DNA from: Silene latifolia
Taxonomy: Eukaryota; Streptophyta; Magnoliopsida; Caryophyllales; Caryophyllaceae
Reading direction: 5' to 3'
Assembly: GCF_048544455.1 (NCBI RefSeq)
Contig: NC_133537.1
Location: forward strand, 314,484,238-314,548,237
Length of the DNA: 64,000 nt
The position numbers were made by a program, and so were the translations under genes. A model generated the notes under the pieces. The model ran no database searches. It saw nothing but the letters and a program-made list of their open reading frames with translations, and had not been told where the DNA came from. Shown here one piece after another: positions 42,630 to 54,375 of this stretch (position 1 is the first letter of the stretch; each line of letters opens with the position of its first letter).

Positions 42630-45600
42630 TCAATTAACTGGCGCATCTAGCTCGTCGAAGTACAATACTTTAACACGATTGTCTGCTTCCTTTGCCTCGT
42701 GATAATGCTTCACATATTGCCCATTCACCTTGAACCTACTTCCTTCGGAATCTTCGAGCTCCACGGATCCAAATTTGGTAACGGCCGTCACCGTATAAGG
42801 ACCACTCCACCTGGACTTCAGCTTGCCAGGAAACAATCACAGTCGGGCATTAAACAGCAGCACCTTTTGCCCAACATGAAACTCCCGAGGTAGAATTCTT
42901 TTGTCATGCCATCTCTTCGTCTTTTCTTTATAAATGCGCGAGCTATCATAGGCATTCAGCCTAAATTCTTCCAACTCATTTTGCTGCAAAAGACGATTCT
43001 GACCACACAACTTAGGATCAAAGTTAAGCTCACGAATTGCCCACCAAGCCTTACATTCCAATTCAACAGGTAAGTGACATGACTTCCCATAAACTAGCCT
43101 ATAAGGTGATGCACCAATTGGTGTCTTAAAGGAAGTTCTGTAGGCCCATAATGTGTCTTCTAATTTAAGACTCCAGTCCTTCCGTGATTTAGAAACTACC
43201 TTAGACAAGATCTCGTTCAGCTCGCGATTAGAGACCTCAACCTGACCACTAGTTTGGGGATGATACCCCAAACCACGCCGGTGTTGGACACCAACTTTAG
43301 ACAGAATAGAAGTTAGTTTCTTATCTTTAAAGTGCATTCCTTCATCACTAATGACGACCCTAGGGACACCAAATCGGGGAAATATGACCTTTTTGAACAT
43401 TTTTATCACGGTCTTGGCATCACAATGGGGTGAAGCAATTGCCTCAACCCATTTCGACACATAATCTACAGCTACTAAACTGTACCTGTTACCTTTACTA
43501 GACGGGAACGGTCCTTGGAAATCAATGCCCCAGACATCGAAAACCTCAACTTCTAGGATACCATTTTGCGGCTTCTCACGTCTCTTTGAAATGTTCCCTG
43601 ATCGTTGGCAAGCATCACAAGCTGAAACAAAAGACTTAGCATCAGCAAACAAAGAAAGCCAGTAAAAACCAGACTGAAGTACCTTAGTCACGGTGCGCGA
43701 TGGACCGTGGTGACCACCATAGGAAGAGGAGTGACAGCCTTCCAGGACTACTTTGGCCTCCCACTGCGGAATACACCGTCTGTAGAGACCGTCTGCACAT
43801 TCCTTAAACACATAAGGATCATCCCAAAAATACTGCTTAGCGTTATATAAAAAACGCTTCCTCTACTGATGAGAAAGGTCAGGCGCCAGCTTGCCACTAT
43901 AACGAAGTTAGCTATATCTGCATACCAAGGCTCTTGGTTAACAATAGACGATAAAATAGCAAATAAAGTATCGTCAGGGAAAGAGTCATCAATAGGTAGG
44001 GAATCTTCCCCTTCCTGTCGCGTCAGTCGCGACAGATGATCAGCTACAATGTTCTCAGCTCCTTTCTTATCCTTAATCTGCAAATCAAACTCTTGAAGAA
44101 GGAGTATCCATCTCAATAGCCGTGGTTTAGCCTCCTTCTTAGCAAGGAGGTGCCTCAAAGCTGCATGGTCAGTAAAAACAGTAACTTCTGACCCAATCAA
44201 ATAAGAACGAAATTTCTCTAAGGCATAAACTACAGCTAGCAACTCTTTTTCAGTGGTAGTGTACTTCACTTGAGCCTCATCCAGAGTTCGGCTCACATAG
44301 TAGATTGCGTTTAAAGCTTTGTCTTTCCGTTGGCCTAGCACCGCTCCTAGTGCATAGTCACTGGCATCACACATTATCTCAAACGACAAGTCCCAGTCGG
44401 GAGGCTGTATGATCGGCGCAGAGACTAAAGCCTGCTTTAACCTGTGAAAAGCAGAAAGACACTCATCAGTAAACACAAAAAGGGCATCCTTAAGTAGCAG
44501 ATGTGTAAGTGGTTTAGCAATTTTTGAGAAATCCTTGATAAACCGGCGATAAAAGCCGGCATGGCCAAGGAAACTCCTCACCCCCTTAACATTAACAGGA
44601 GGTGGTAATTGCTGAATCACTTCCACCTTTGCTTTATCAACCTCTATTCCCCTATCAGAAACTAAGTGCCCTAAGACAACTCCCTCGTTGACCATGAAAT
44701 GGAACTTCTCCCAGTTAAGCACGAGATTAACCTCGATGCAGCGCTGCAACACTTTATCAAGGTTAGACAGAAAGTTAGAAAAATCACTTCCATAAACATT
44801 GAAATCGTCCATGGAAACTTCCATAATAGACTCAATAAACTCTGAAAATATCCCCATCATGCACCTTTGGAAGGTGGCAGGGGCATTACATACACCAAAA
44901 GGCATCCTGCGATAAGCAAACACGCCCTGAGGACAAGTAAATGTAGTCTTAGCTTGATCGTCTGGGTGAATAGGGATCTGAAAGAACCCTGAATACCCAT
45001 CTAAATAGCAGAAAAATTTATGAGAAGCTAATCTTTCTACCATTTGATCAATAAAAGGAAGGGGAAAGTGATCTTTCTTGGTGGCGGCATTAAGCTGTCT
45101 GTAATCTATACACATCCGCCAACCAGTCACTACTCGAGTGGGTATTAACTCATTCTTATCATTCTTAACCACAGTAGTCCCTCCTTTCTTCGGGACTACC
45201 TGCACTGAACTCACCCATTTAGAATGACCAACAGAATAAATAATACCTGCGTCAAGCAGCTTCATTACCTCAGCCATCTCAACATCTCGCATCTTCCGGT
45301 TGTGTGACCGACCAATTCTGTCTCGCAAGGTTTGTGATCTTCCTCCAGCTCTATCCTGTGCATACAAATATCGGGACTAATCCCCTTGATATCGTCTAAT
45401 GAATAACCCAATGCCTTCTGTTTTTTCTTAAGCACTAACAAGGAAGTCACCGATCATTATCAAGCTTAGCACTAACAATGACTGGATATTGCTCAGTATC
45501 GTCTAAGAAAACATATTTTAGATGAGAAGGAAGAGGCTTACGCTCCGGTACCTTTACCTCAATGGAGCAAAGAGTGCTAATCATCTGTTCCACTTGCTCT

Positions 45601-46203
45601 CTCTCAGCGTCGGTGAGTTCACGCTCATCTAAATCATCTATAAGCAAATTCAACACAGCGTCATCGTCATCTGGGTTATCTGCGCACTCATCCAAAAGCA
45701 TAAGAGCTTCTAGTGGGTCCTTCATGAAAGAACCCGACCAGAAGTCATAAATAGACTCGTCAATAATATCAACCGAATAACAAGTATCCTCTATCATTGG
45801 CCGAGCCAAAGTACTAGGCAGACTGAAAGTGATCGCGTCATCCCCTACTGCAAGAGTCAAACGCCCTTGTTTGACATCAATAATGGCCCCAGCTGTACAA
45901 AGGAATGGTCTTTCTAAGATAATTGGGGTCCGGGTGTCCCCCACCTATATCTAAAACAATGAAATCCCTTTGGTATAAAGAGCTTGCCTATTTTCACAGG
46001 CACGTCCTCTAAGATACCTAAGGGTCTCCTAACAGATCTATCAGCCATCTGTAGGGTAATGTTAGTCACTTTAAGATGACTCATATTCAATTACTTGCAG
46101 ACAGATAGGGGCATGACACTAACGCTGGCTCCTAAGTCACAAAGAGCCTTATCAATAACCACATTGCCTATAATACAGGTAATAGAGAAGCTACCCGGGT
46201 CTT
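42630..46203 (-). pseudogene. Athila-like pol, copy A (protease, RT, RNase H, integrase; frames broken)
   Basis: Minus-strand pieces: protease-side 45447-45944, RT-RNase H 43748-45367 ([10 protein letters not shown] catalytic region, [26 protein letters not shown]) and integrase 42837-43811, plus the C-terminus at 42630-42836. Integrase keeps the zinc-binding Cys pair (CDACQRSG), the Asp of [16 protein letters not shown] and the Glu of [14 protein letters not shown]. Breaks lie near 42837, 43800-43870, 45300-45450, 45940 and 46090. Copy B is open at all these places, so copy A is a recently damaged or poorly read sister. Confidence 0.9.
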
Positions 46204-48125
46204 TCATTTTAGGTGGAGCTTTAACAAAAGTAAATTACTAGACTCTTCCATAAATGAAACTGTCTCAAATTCACTTAGCTCTCTCTTACGCGTCACAATA
46301 TCTTTCATAAATTTAGCGTAAGTAGGTACCTGGGTAACAAGTTCGGTAAAAGGGACAGTTACCTGGAGGTTCTTCACAATGTCCACAAACCTACCGTACT
46401 GTCGCTCGATCTTCGCGTCCTTCAGACGACCTGGAAAGGGTACTCTGGTAGCAATGAGTGGACCCGCGACTTTCTCTTTACCTTTATCAGTGCGTGACGT
46501 CTTCACATCAGAGGAAGATGACACGGTAGCGGAATTAGATAATAAAATAGGGTCTCCGCAGCTTCTGGTGCTCGATCGAGCACTTTTACCACTCGATCGA
46601 ATGGTTTCATTTTGGCTTTTACTCGATCGACCACTTTCTTCACTCGATCGAGTGATCTCTTTTTCAGGCTTACTTGATCGATCATTTTTATCACTCGATC
46701 GAGTGATTTCTTCAGCTATTTTACTCGATCGAGTAAGAATAATACTCGATCGACCATCTGTGATTTGGGCATTACTCGATCGACCACAATTATCACTCGA
46801 TCGAGTGATGGGATGAATTATTTCACTCGATCGAGTAGATTTTTCACTCGATCGAGTATCTGAGGAACACGCAGCAAGGATTTCGTCTAGAAATTCATCC
46901 AAATCATCATCCGGGGTATCATTAGCTGTCACAACCCCGTCTTCTGGTACTTTTGGCCCCTCATGAACAAGGCCACTTTGGAGATTTGCTGCATTGACTG
47001 GATCGCATGTCGGTAGAAGGTTGGCTTGATCTCTCGCGAGGGTCAATTGCGCTACTTGTTTTCTCAACTCCACAATAACAGTTTCATTCTTGCTACATTT
47101 CTCCCCAAACTGTTGTGTCAAGTTCAACATCAGAGATTTCAGTTCGGAAATTTCCTCATTTGCAGAAGAAGAGACCGGTTGCGGCGCTGGCGTAGAAAGA
47201 GTAGAAACATTCTTCATTTCTTCATACAATTGATAAAAAGGAACTCCTTGCTTGTATTTCTGATAAGCAAGGACGCGCTCTATACTCACCAGACACTCAA
47301 TAGGGTCATGCCCTTCCATGCCACATCTACCACATAGCTCCACATGCTCAGTAATTGAACAAACCTGTGCGATTTCACTCACAGTTTTCGTAATCTCCAC
47401 TTTACCTAGACTTTTGCTAAGACTTTCTACCACAGCTGCACCCAACTCGTTGAGTTGCTCACTACCTCGGGGATTTCCATATTCTGAAACATGAATGGCC
47501 ATCTCTTCAATAAGGCGCCACCCTTGGTCATCTTCAACATTCTTCGTGAATCTCCCCTTAGCTACACTATCTAGAATAGCTCTTTGGTTTCGATATAACC
47601 CGTTGTAGAATTGGGTGCAAAGAAACCAACGTTTGAGACCATGGTGAGGCACAGAACGTACGAGCTTCTTGAGCCTCGCCTACGCCCCATCCAAATCTTC
47701 AGTAGGTAGTTGCTCAAAAGAAGTAATCTGAGCTCTCAAGGCATTAGTGTGCTGCGGTGGAAAATATCGCCGTAAAAGGCCAAGGCAAGGAACTCCGTCG
47801 GTTACACCACGCTGCCTCCCTATCTAGATCTCTCAACCATTCCTGGGCATCATCAGCTAAAGAAAAGGGAAAAAGAGCTCCCTTCACTTTGTCTGTGTCA
47901 CCCAAAGAAGAAGAGGAATGGTAGAGCAATACTCCGTAAATGTGACTCTATATACCGCATGGATCTTCTTCGGGTACCCCCTAAAGAGATTTCTCTCGAC
48001 CTGTTATCTGTAAGATGGGTGGATTCCAAAGGTTCCCGAATCAAGAATGGGTAATAAGAAACCTTTTGGAAGGGAATCCACATTCGGCTACGAATGGTGG
48101 CTATATTCGCATTCGGCAAATAGAA
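46204..48125 (-). pseudogene. Athila-like gag, copy A
   Basis: The main frame 46204-47652 holds the Gag core (TQFYNGLYRNQRAILDSVAKG), a CCHC-like knuckle (CGRCGMEGHDPIEC) and a 17-residue tandem region made of TRSS/GRSS repeats encoded by palindromes. It ends in the stretch leading to protease. Upstream (47653-48125) the N-terminal half is broken by small indels, for example a lost T in CCTG at about 47771 and a lost A or G in CCAGTC, where copy B is intact. The start matches copy B's ATG at 59844. Confidence 0.85.
46570..46857 (-). repeat. Phased palindrome array inside the gag coding sequence, copy A
   Basis: Twelve cores at 46573, 46594, 46624, 46645, 46675, 46696, 46726, 46747, 46777, 46798, 46828 and 46849. 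Spacing alternates strictly 21 and 30 bp. ACT-CGA-TCG-AGT is read as Thr-Arg-Ser-Ser, giving protein repeats of 7 and 10 residues. Confidence 0.97.
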
Positions 48126-48249
48126 TTTACAAAGCAAAAAGAAGACCCGCAAAACTAATCAAAAACTTTGCGAAATGAGATCAGTCTCAAGGAATAAATT
48201 CCTTGAGACGAGAAACAAACTTAAATAAAGCAACAAAATTGCGCCACCT

Positions 48250-48266
48250 CCCCGGCAACGGCGCCA
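48250..48266 (-). other. Athila-type primer-binding site, copy A
   Basis: TGGCGCCGTTGCCGGGG on the minus strand, the PBS I know from Athila elements (Asp tRNA type). It is just inside LTR 2. Confidence 0.9.
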
Positions 48267-48271
48267 AAATT

Positions 48272-49685
48272 TGACAGGGCAGTCGTATACCTATCAAAAA
48301 TAACCAACTGGCTCTAACTAATATAGCTAGGGAAGTCGGGTCGATCTCCACAGGGAGATGAGAAAATGTCAGCTTTGTCTAAGTTCGTCACGGTAACTAA
48401 ATTGGGGGGTTTTAATTGATTGATTGTTCTAAACTAATGAGAGTAAGGAAGAGAATAAAGTAGAGAAAAAGGATTAAGCAGATAAAGAAAGCAGCAAAGA
48501 CAAACGGTTCACCATGATCATTCAGTCAAGTAATCTAGGTTTCAGGTCAGTGCAAGTATAGTCTAAGGAGCAGTGAATATCTTCTTTCGGTCTCAATTTG
48601 CCCTAAAGCACAAATAGCTTAGCTTTCGCCCTCACTATAATGCCCTAATGTTCGCTACGAGTCTCACCCTTTCCAACCTTTCGGTCCAGGTCAAGGTTTA
48701 CTACGATATAAATGCCTAATTGCGTCGACTCAGTTAAACAAATACAGATAAATGCAGCAATTAACAACAAAGACTTCACCAGCATTAACCTAATAAATCG
48801 ATTACTATCCCTTCATAATCATGGATCCCCTTAGTCTTAGCAGAGGGAAATTAGCTATGCATCACTATTGAATCAACAACAATAACATATAGATAATTGA
48901 AACTAAATATATTAACAAAGCTAATAGAGATTGAATAGGGTAGATGATGATAACAATAAAGGAGAGAAAGAAATAAAGTAACAATTAAGATTAAAGAATT
49001 AAGAAAGAATAATAATACCAATCACAAATCTGAGTTCGAGTAGCAAAAGAGTAGAAAGAGAGCAAAATCCAAGAAACAGTAGTAAATGATAGAGTAAAAG
49101 TGAATGAGGGGAGTTACGCAGTCTACTATATTAGTAGCACACGAAAATCCTCCTCTAACCTAATCCATAACTAATTTACAAAAGCCCATACGAAATATAG
49201 GCGGAAATACTTTAAAACAGGCCAAACTACTCGATCGAGTGGAAATAAACCACTCGATCGAACAACTAAGCGTCAAACCCCTCGATCGAGTGGAAATAAA
49301 CCACTCGATCGAGTAACTCCTTGTAATGTCTTCTCGATTGAATACTCGAACTGCTCGATCGAGTAACCTTCAGTGTATAAAGCATTCGATCGACTAGAAA
49401 AGCAGTCGATCGAGCTATTTTGGCACGTTAGACATTAAAACACCTTCCGAAACTAGCTCACGAGTCTTCAAAGTGATAGATTCCAAGCTCCGGCTCCTTG
49501 TTCTCCATAAATGCATGCAAATGGAACGAATTTAGGCTCGATTTAGCTCCTCTTTGGTTTATTCCTGCAATTTACATAAAACGAACCAAAGTAGAATATT
49601 CGGGGGTATTTGTAGCCAGATGCTACATAAATCATACAGAAATGCGTGTAAAAATGAGGTAAAAACCTAATATAAAATACACGCA
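48272..49685 (-). repeat. LTR 2 (5' LTR of copy A)
   Basis: 1414 bp; palindrome array at 49229-49413. Shares diagnostic bases (AAAGTAGAG, CTTAGCAGAGG) with the partial LTR 5. Confidence 0.95.
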
Positions 49686-49696
49686 GTGCCAAAATT
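49686..49696. other. 11-bp inter-LTR spacer
   Basis: GTGCCAAAATT. CCAAAATT matches the PBS-side flank of the 5' LTR (GCGCCAAAATT), so the junction keeps about 9 bases of leader/PBS. An identical spacer lies at 51111-51121. Confidence 0.9.
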
Positions 49697-51110
49697 TGAG
49701 AGGGCAGTCGTATACCTATCAAAAATAACCAACTGGCTCTAACTAATATAGCTAGGGAAGTCAGGTCGATCTCCACAGGGAGATGGGAAAATGTCAGCTT
49801 TGTCTAAGTTCGTCACGGTAACCAAATTGGGGGGTTTTAATTGATTGATTGTTCTAAACTAATGAGAGTAAAGAAGAGAATAAAGCAGAGAAAAAGGATT
49901 AAGCAGATAAAGAAAGCAGCTAAGACAGACGGTTCATCATGATCATTCAGTCAAGTAATCTAGGTTTCAGGTCAGTGCAAGTATAGTCTAAGGAGCAGTG
50001 AATATCTCCTTTCGGTCTCAATTCGCCCTAAAGTACAAATAGCTTAGCTTTCGCCCTCACTATAATGCCCTAATGTTCGCTACGAGTCTCACCCTTTCCA
50101 ACCTTTCGGTCCAGGTCAAGGCTTACTACGATATAAATGCCTAATTGCGTCGACTCAGTTAAACAAATACAGATAAATGCAGCAATTAACAACAAAGACT
50201 ACACTAGCATTAACCTAGTAAATAGATTACTATTCCTTCATAATCATGGATCCCCTTAGTCTTAGTAGAGGGAAATTAGCTATGCATCACTATTGAATCA
50301 ACAACAATAACATATAGATAATTGAAACTAAACATATTAACAAAGCTAATAGAGATTGAATAGGGTAGATGTTGATAACAATAAAGGAGAGAAAGAAATA
50401 AAGTAACAATTAAGATTAAAGAATTAAGAAAGAATAATAATACCAATCACAAATCCGAGTTCGAGTAGAAAAAGAGTAGAAAGAGAGCAAAATCCAAGAA
50501 ACAGTAGTAAATGATAGAGTAAAAGTGAATGAGGGGAGTTACGCAGTCTACTGTATTAGTAGCACACGAAAATCCTCCTCTAACCTAATCCATAACTAAA
50601 TTAAAAAAGCCCATACGAAATATAGGCGGAAATACTTTAAAACAGGCCAAACTACTCGATCGAGTGGAAATAAACCACTCGATCGAACAACTAAGCGTCA
50701 AACCCCTCGATCGAGTGGAAATAAACCACTCGATCGAGTAACTCCTTGTAATGACTTCTCGATTGAATACTCGAACTGCTCGATCGAGTAACCTTCAGTG
50801 TATAAAGCATTCGATCGACTAGAAAAGCAGTCAATCGAGCTATTTTGGCACGTTAGACATTAAAACACCTTCCGAAACTAGCTCACGCGTCTTCAAAGTG
50901 ATAGATTCCAAGCTCCGGCTCCTTGTTCTCCATAAATGCATGCAAATGGGACGAATTTAGGCTCGATTTAGCTCCTCTTTGGTTTATTCCTGCAATTTAC
51001 ATAAAACGAACCAAAGTAGAATATTCGAGGGTATTTGTAGCCAGATGCTACATAAATCATACAGAAATGCGTGTAAAAATGAGGTAAAAACCTTATATAA
51101 AATACACGCA
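49697..51110 (-). repeat. LTR 3 (solo, in tandem)
   Basis: 1414 bp; palindrome array at 50654-50838. Shares variants with LTR 4 (AATAGATT, AAATTAAAAAAGCCC, ATTCGAGGG) that the other LTRs lack, so LTRs 3 and 4 are sister copies. Confidence 0.93.
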
Positions 51111-51121
51111 GTGCCAAAATT
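51111..51121. other. 11-bp inter-LTR spacer (second)
   Basis: Identical to 49686-49696. Confidence 0.9.
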
Positions 51122-52535
51122 TGACAGGGCAGTCGTATACCTATCAAAAATAACCAACTGGCTCTAACTAATATAGCTAGGGAAGTCGGGTCGATCTCCA
51201 CAGGGAGATGGGAAAATGTCAGCTTTGTCTAAGTTCGTCACGGTAACCAAATTGGGGGGTTTTAATTGATTGATTATTCTAAACTAATGAGAGTAAGGAA
51301 GAGAATAAAGCAGAGAAAAAGGATTAAGCAGATAAAGAAAGCAGCTTAGACAGACGGTTCACCATGATCATTCAGTCAAGTAATCTAGGTTTCAGGTCAG
51401 TGCAAGTATGTTCTAAGGAGCAGTGAATATCTCCTTTCGGTCTCAATTCGCCCTAAAGCACAAATAGCTTAGCTTTCGCCCTCACTATAATGCCCTAATG
51501 TTCGCTACGAGTCTCACCCTTTCCAACCTTTCGGTCCAGGTCAAGGCTTACTACGATATAAATGCCTAATTGCGTCGACTCAGTTAAACAAATACAGATA
51601 AATGCAGCAATTAACAACAATTACTACACCAGCATTAACCTAATAAATAGATTACTATCCCTTCATAATCATGGATCCCCTTAGTCTTAGTAGAGGGAAA
51701 TTAGCTATGCATCACTATTGAATCAACAACAATAACATATAGATAATTGAAACTAAACATATTAACAAAGCTAGTAGAGATTGAATAGGGTAGATGATGA
51801 TAACAATAAAGGAGAGAAAGAAATAAAGTAACAATTAAGATTAAAGAATTAAGAAAGAATAATAATACCAATCACAAATCCGAGTTCGAGTAGCAAAAGA
51901 GTAGAAAGAGAGCAAAATCCAAGAAACAGTAGTAAATGATAGAGTAAAAGTGAATGAGGGGAGTTACGCAGTCTACTGTATTAGTAGCACACGAAAATCC
52001 TCCTCTAACCTAATCCATAACTAAATTAAAAAAGCCCATACGAAATATAGGCGGAAATACTTTAAAACAGGCCAAACTACTCGATCGAGTGGAAATAAAC
52101 CACTCGATCGAACAACTAAGCGTCAAACCCCTCGATCGAGTGGAAATAAACCACTCGATCGAGTAACTCCTTGTAATGTCTTCTCGATTGAATACTCGAA
52201 CTGCTCGATCGAGTAACCTTCAGTGTAAAAAGCATTCGATCGACTAGAAAAGCAGTCGATCGAGCTATTTTGGCACGTTAGACATTAAAACACCTTCCGA
52301 AACTAGCTCACGCGTCTTCAAAGTGATAGATTCCAAGCTCCGGCTCCTTGTTCTCCATAAATGCATGCAAATGGGACGAATTTAGGCTCGATTTAGCTCC
52401 TCTTTGGTTTATTCCTGCAATTTACATAAAACGAACCAAAGTAGAATATTCGAGGGTATTTGTAGCCAGATGCTACATAAATCATACAGAAATGCGTGTA
52501 AAAATGAGGTAAAAACCTTATATAAAATACACGCT
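51122..52535 (-). repeat. LTR 4 (3' LTR of copy B)
   Basis: 1414 bp; palindrome array at 52079-52264. Its plus-strand end reads ACGCT instead of ACGCA. Confidence 0.93.
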
Positions 52536-52557
52536 TCAAATCTCCCCAAACCAAACC

Positions 52558-52577
52558 TTTGCTTGTCCCCAAGCAAA
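52558..52577 (-). promoter_or_regulatory. Perfect hairpin before the polypurine tract, copy B
   Basis: On the minus strand stem TTTGCTTG pairs with CAAGCAAA around GGGA, 22 nt from the LTR, with the purine-rich tract between. Confidence 0.8.
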
Positions 52578-54007
52578 CTATGAATGCAACTAAGAATAAG
52601 CAGTGGAACGGGACCAACACATCAGCTACAAATCACCCACCAAAACCAGTTTAATGCAACAACTTACAAAGTGGCAAATGAGAGGTGCAAACGAGTTAAA
52701 TCAATGTTTCAAACTTACTGAACCGTCGACCTTGAAATACCCAAAAGGTATCGGACTCTCACGGGTCGCTCTTCACTCAAAATTAGGCAAAAGGTGAGTA
52801 TATATGTGAAAGATAGAAAGAAGTAAGGACACTCACCTAACTCGACCTATAAGAACATGCATGCAGTTAACATGAATAAAGTGATCTCTACAACCGTACA
52901 TACGCATTCCAACCATACTAATGACCAAGACACATGCCGAGGACTTACATTTGGGTAAGTGAGGTAATGGGTAAGAAGGGGCTAAGATGAATTTGGATAT
53001 GTGGGGTTAATAGTCAGGCTAGCAACAACAAATCCAAATATGAACTGAATCCCAACTTCGTACTCAATATAATAAAACAAAACGGCGCAAAATCCATGCA
53101 CTCAACTCACGAAACACCAATACTTGTCAAATCCCCATAAGATGTAAGTTAGACATGGGAGTGAAAATCATCCGTACAATTATTTCATTTTTTTTCTTTT
53201 CGCACGTGATTTTTTTTCTTTCTTTTTCTTTTTCATATTCCATTTTTTTCTTCCATTCTTTTCTTCTTTTTTTTTTATTTTCATCCATCAATTTTTCTTT
53301 CATTCCCTTCAATTCTTCCACCATCTTCTGAATTCAAATAAAAATAACCAAACTGCAGTAAAGCATTCTAAACAGCTACTCATTACTAGCTCGGCTAGGG
53401 TAGGAAAAATTTTAGATAGTAGCTAATAGGACAAAAAGGCAATTTGGCTATGTGGGGCTCATGGGTAGAATGAAATAAAAGGGAACTGGCTCTCCTAACA
53501 TGTGTCACCATCCACAGACCGAATGCATACAAGTATTAAGAAGACTAGACTCATGCTTATGCAAATTGATGTTACATGTCTTAAAGAGAGTACTACTCAC
53601 ATCCTAAATGTCAAGAAAATGCAAGGCTAAGGTAAGGATTCAATGTAGCGTCAAAGTTCAAACGTTCCGACTCAAATGAAACGTGAAAATTTTGAATTTT
53701 ATGTGATTTTTTTAAATTAAAAACGACAATGCATGCGAAAATAATGAAACGTGCAAGCAAGCGAAAATGCAAGAAAACATGCAGACACAGATATGGATGC
53801 ATACCTCCCCAAACCAGACCGTACAATGCCCTCATTGTACCAAAAATAGGGAAAGAAATGCAAACTGAGGAGAAAGGGATAAGTGGAGTCGGAATACTTA
53901 CAAAACGTCATGAAGAGGGACCTCCCCAAACCGACCATGAACATGGGAGGTCAAAGAAAGTCAAGCAGTGGCTTAATAGACGTAAAGTAGCAGCTGGAAG
54001 AAGAAAC

Positions 54008-54198
54008 TACTCGATCGAGTAGCTTGAAATAGCTCGATCGAGTGAACTAGTGTCTGGAAGGACTCGATCGAGTAAAAAAATCACTCGATCGAGTAAACGT
54101 GATTATGCAGCTTGTCGATCGAGTATATATATCACGCGATCGAGTGAATCTCAGCCCAAAAGTGCTCGATCGAGTAGAGAAACTACTCGATCGAGTGA
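54008..54198. repeat. Phased palindrome array in the 3' UTR of copy B
   Basis: Same cores and order as 42262-42452, with the 21/30 alternation kept. Confidence 0.93.
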
Positions 54199-54375
54199 CT
54201 GTACCTGCAGAACACGCATCAAACGCAAGGAAGATATAAAGGGTGCATAAAACAGCGTCTAAAGTTCAGCAAAAAGCTAAGGAAAAATAAAAAGTTCAAC
54301 AAGGGTACAATAAAACAGTCCGGGCTGCCTCCCGGAGAGCGCAGGTTTAAGAGGTCCCGTACGACCTTTCTGACA

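Larger units (their letters stand above)
52536..54375 (-). other. 3' untranslated region of copy B
   Basis: As in copy A, but lacking 144 bp (A 41714-41857 or equivalent) with CTA microhomology at the break. Contains the T/C-rich tract at 53175-53315 and a palindrome array at 54008-54198. Confidence 0.75.

Noticed and set aside
46379..46816. 145-aa plus-strand ORF rich in LDR/LLDR repeats (also at 58202-58543)
   Set aside because: Antisense shadow of the palindrome array in gag: a palindrome gives open frames on both strands.
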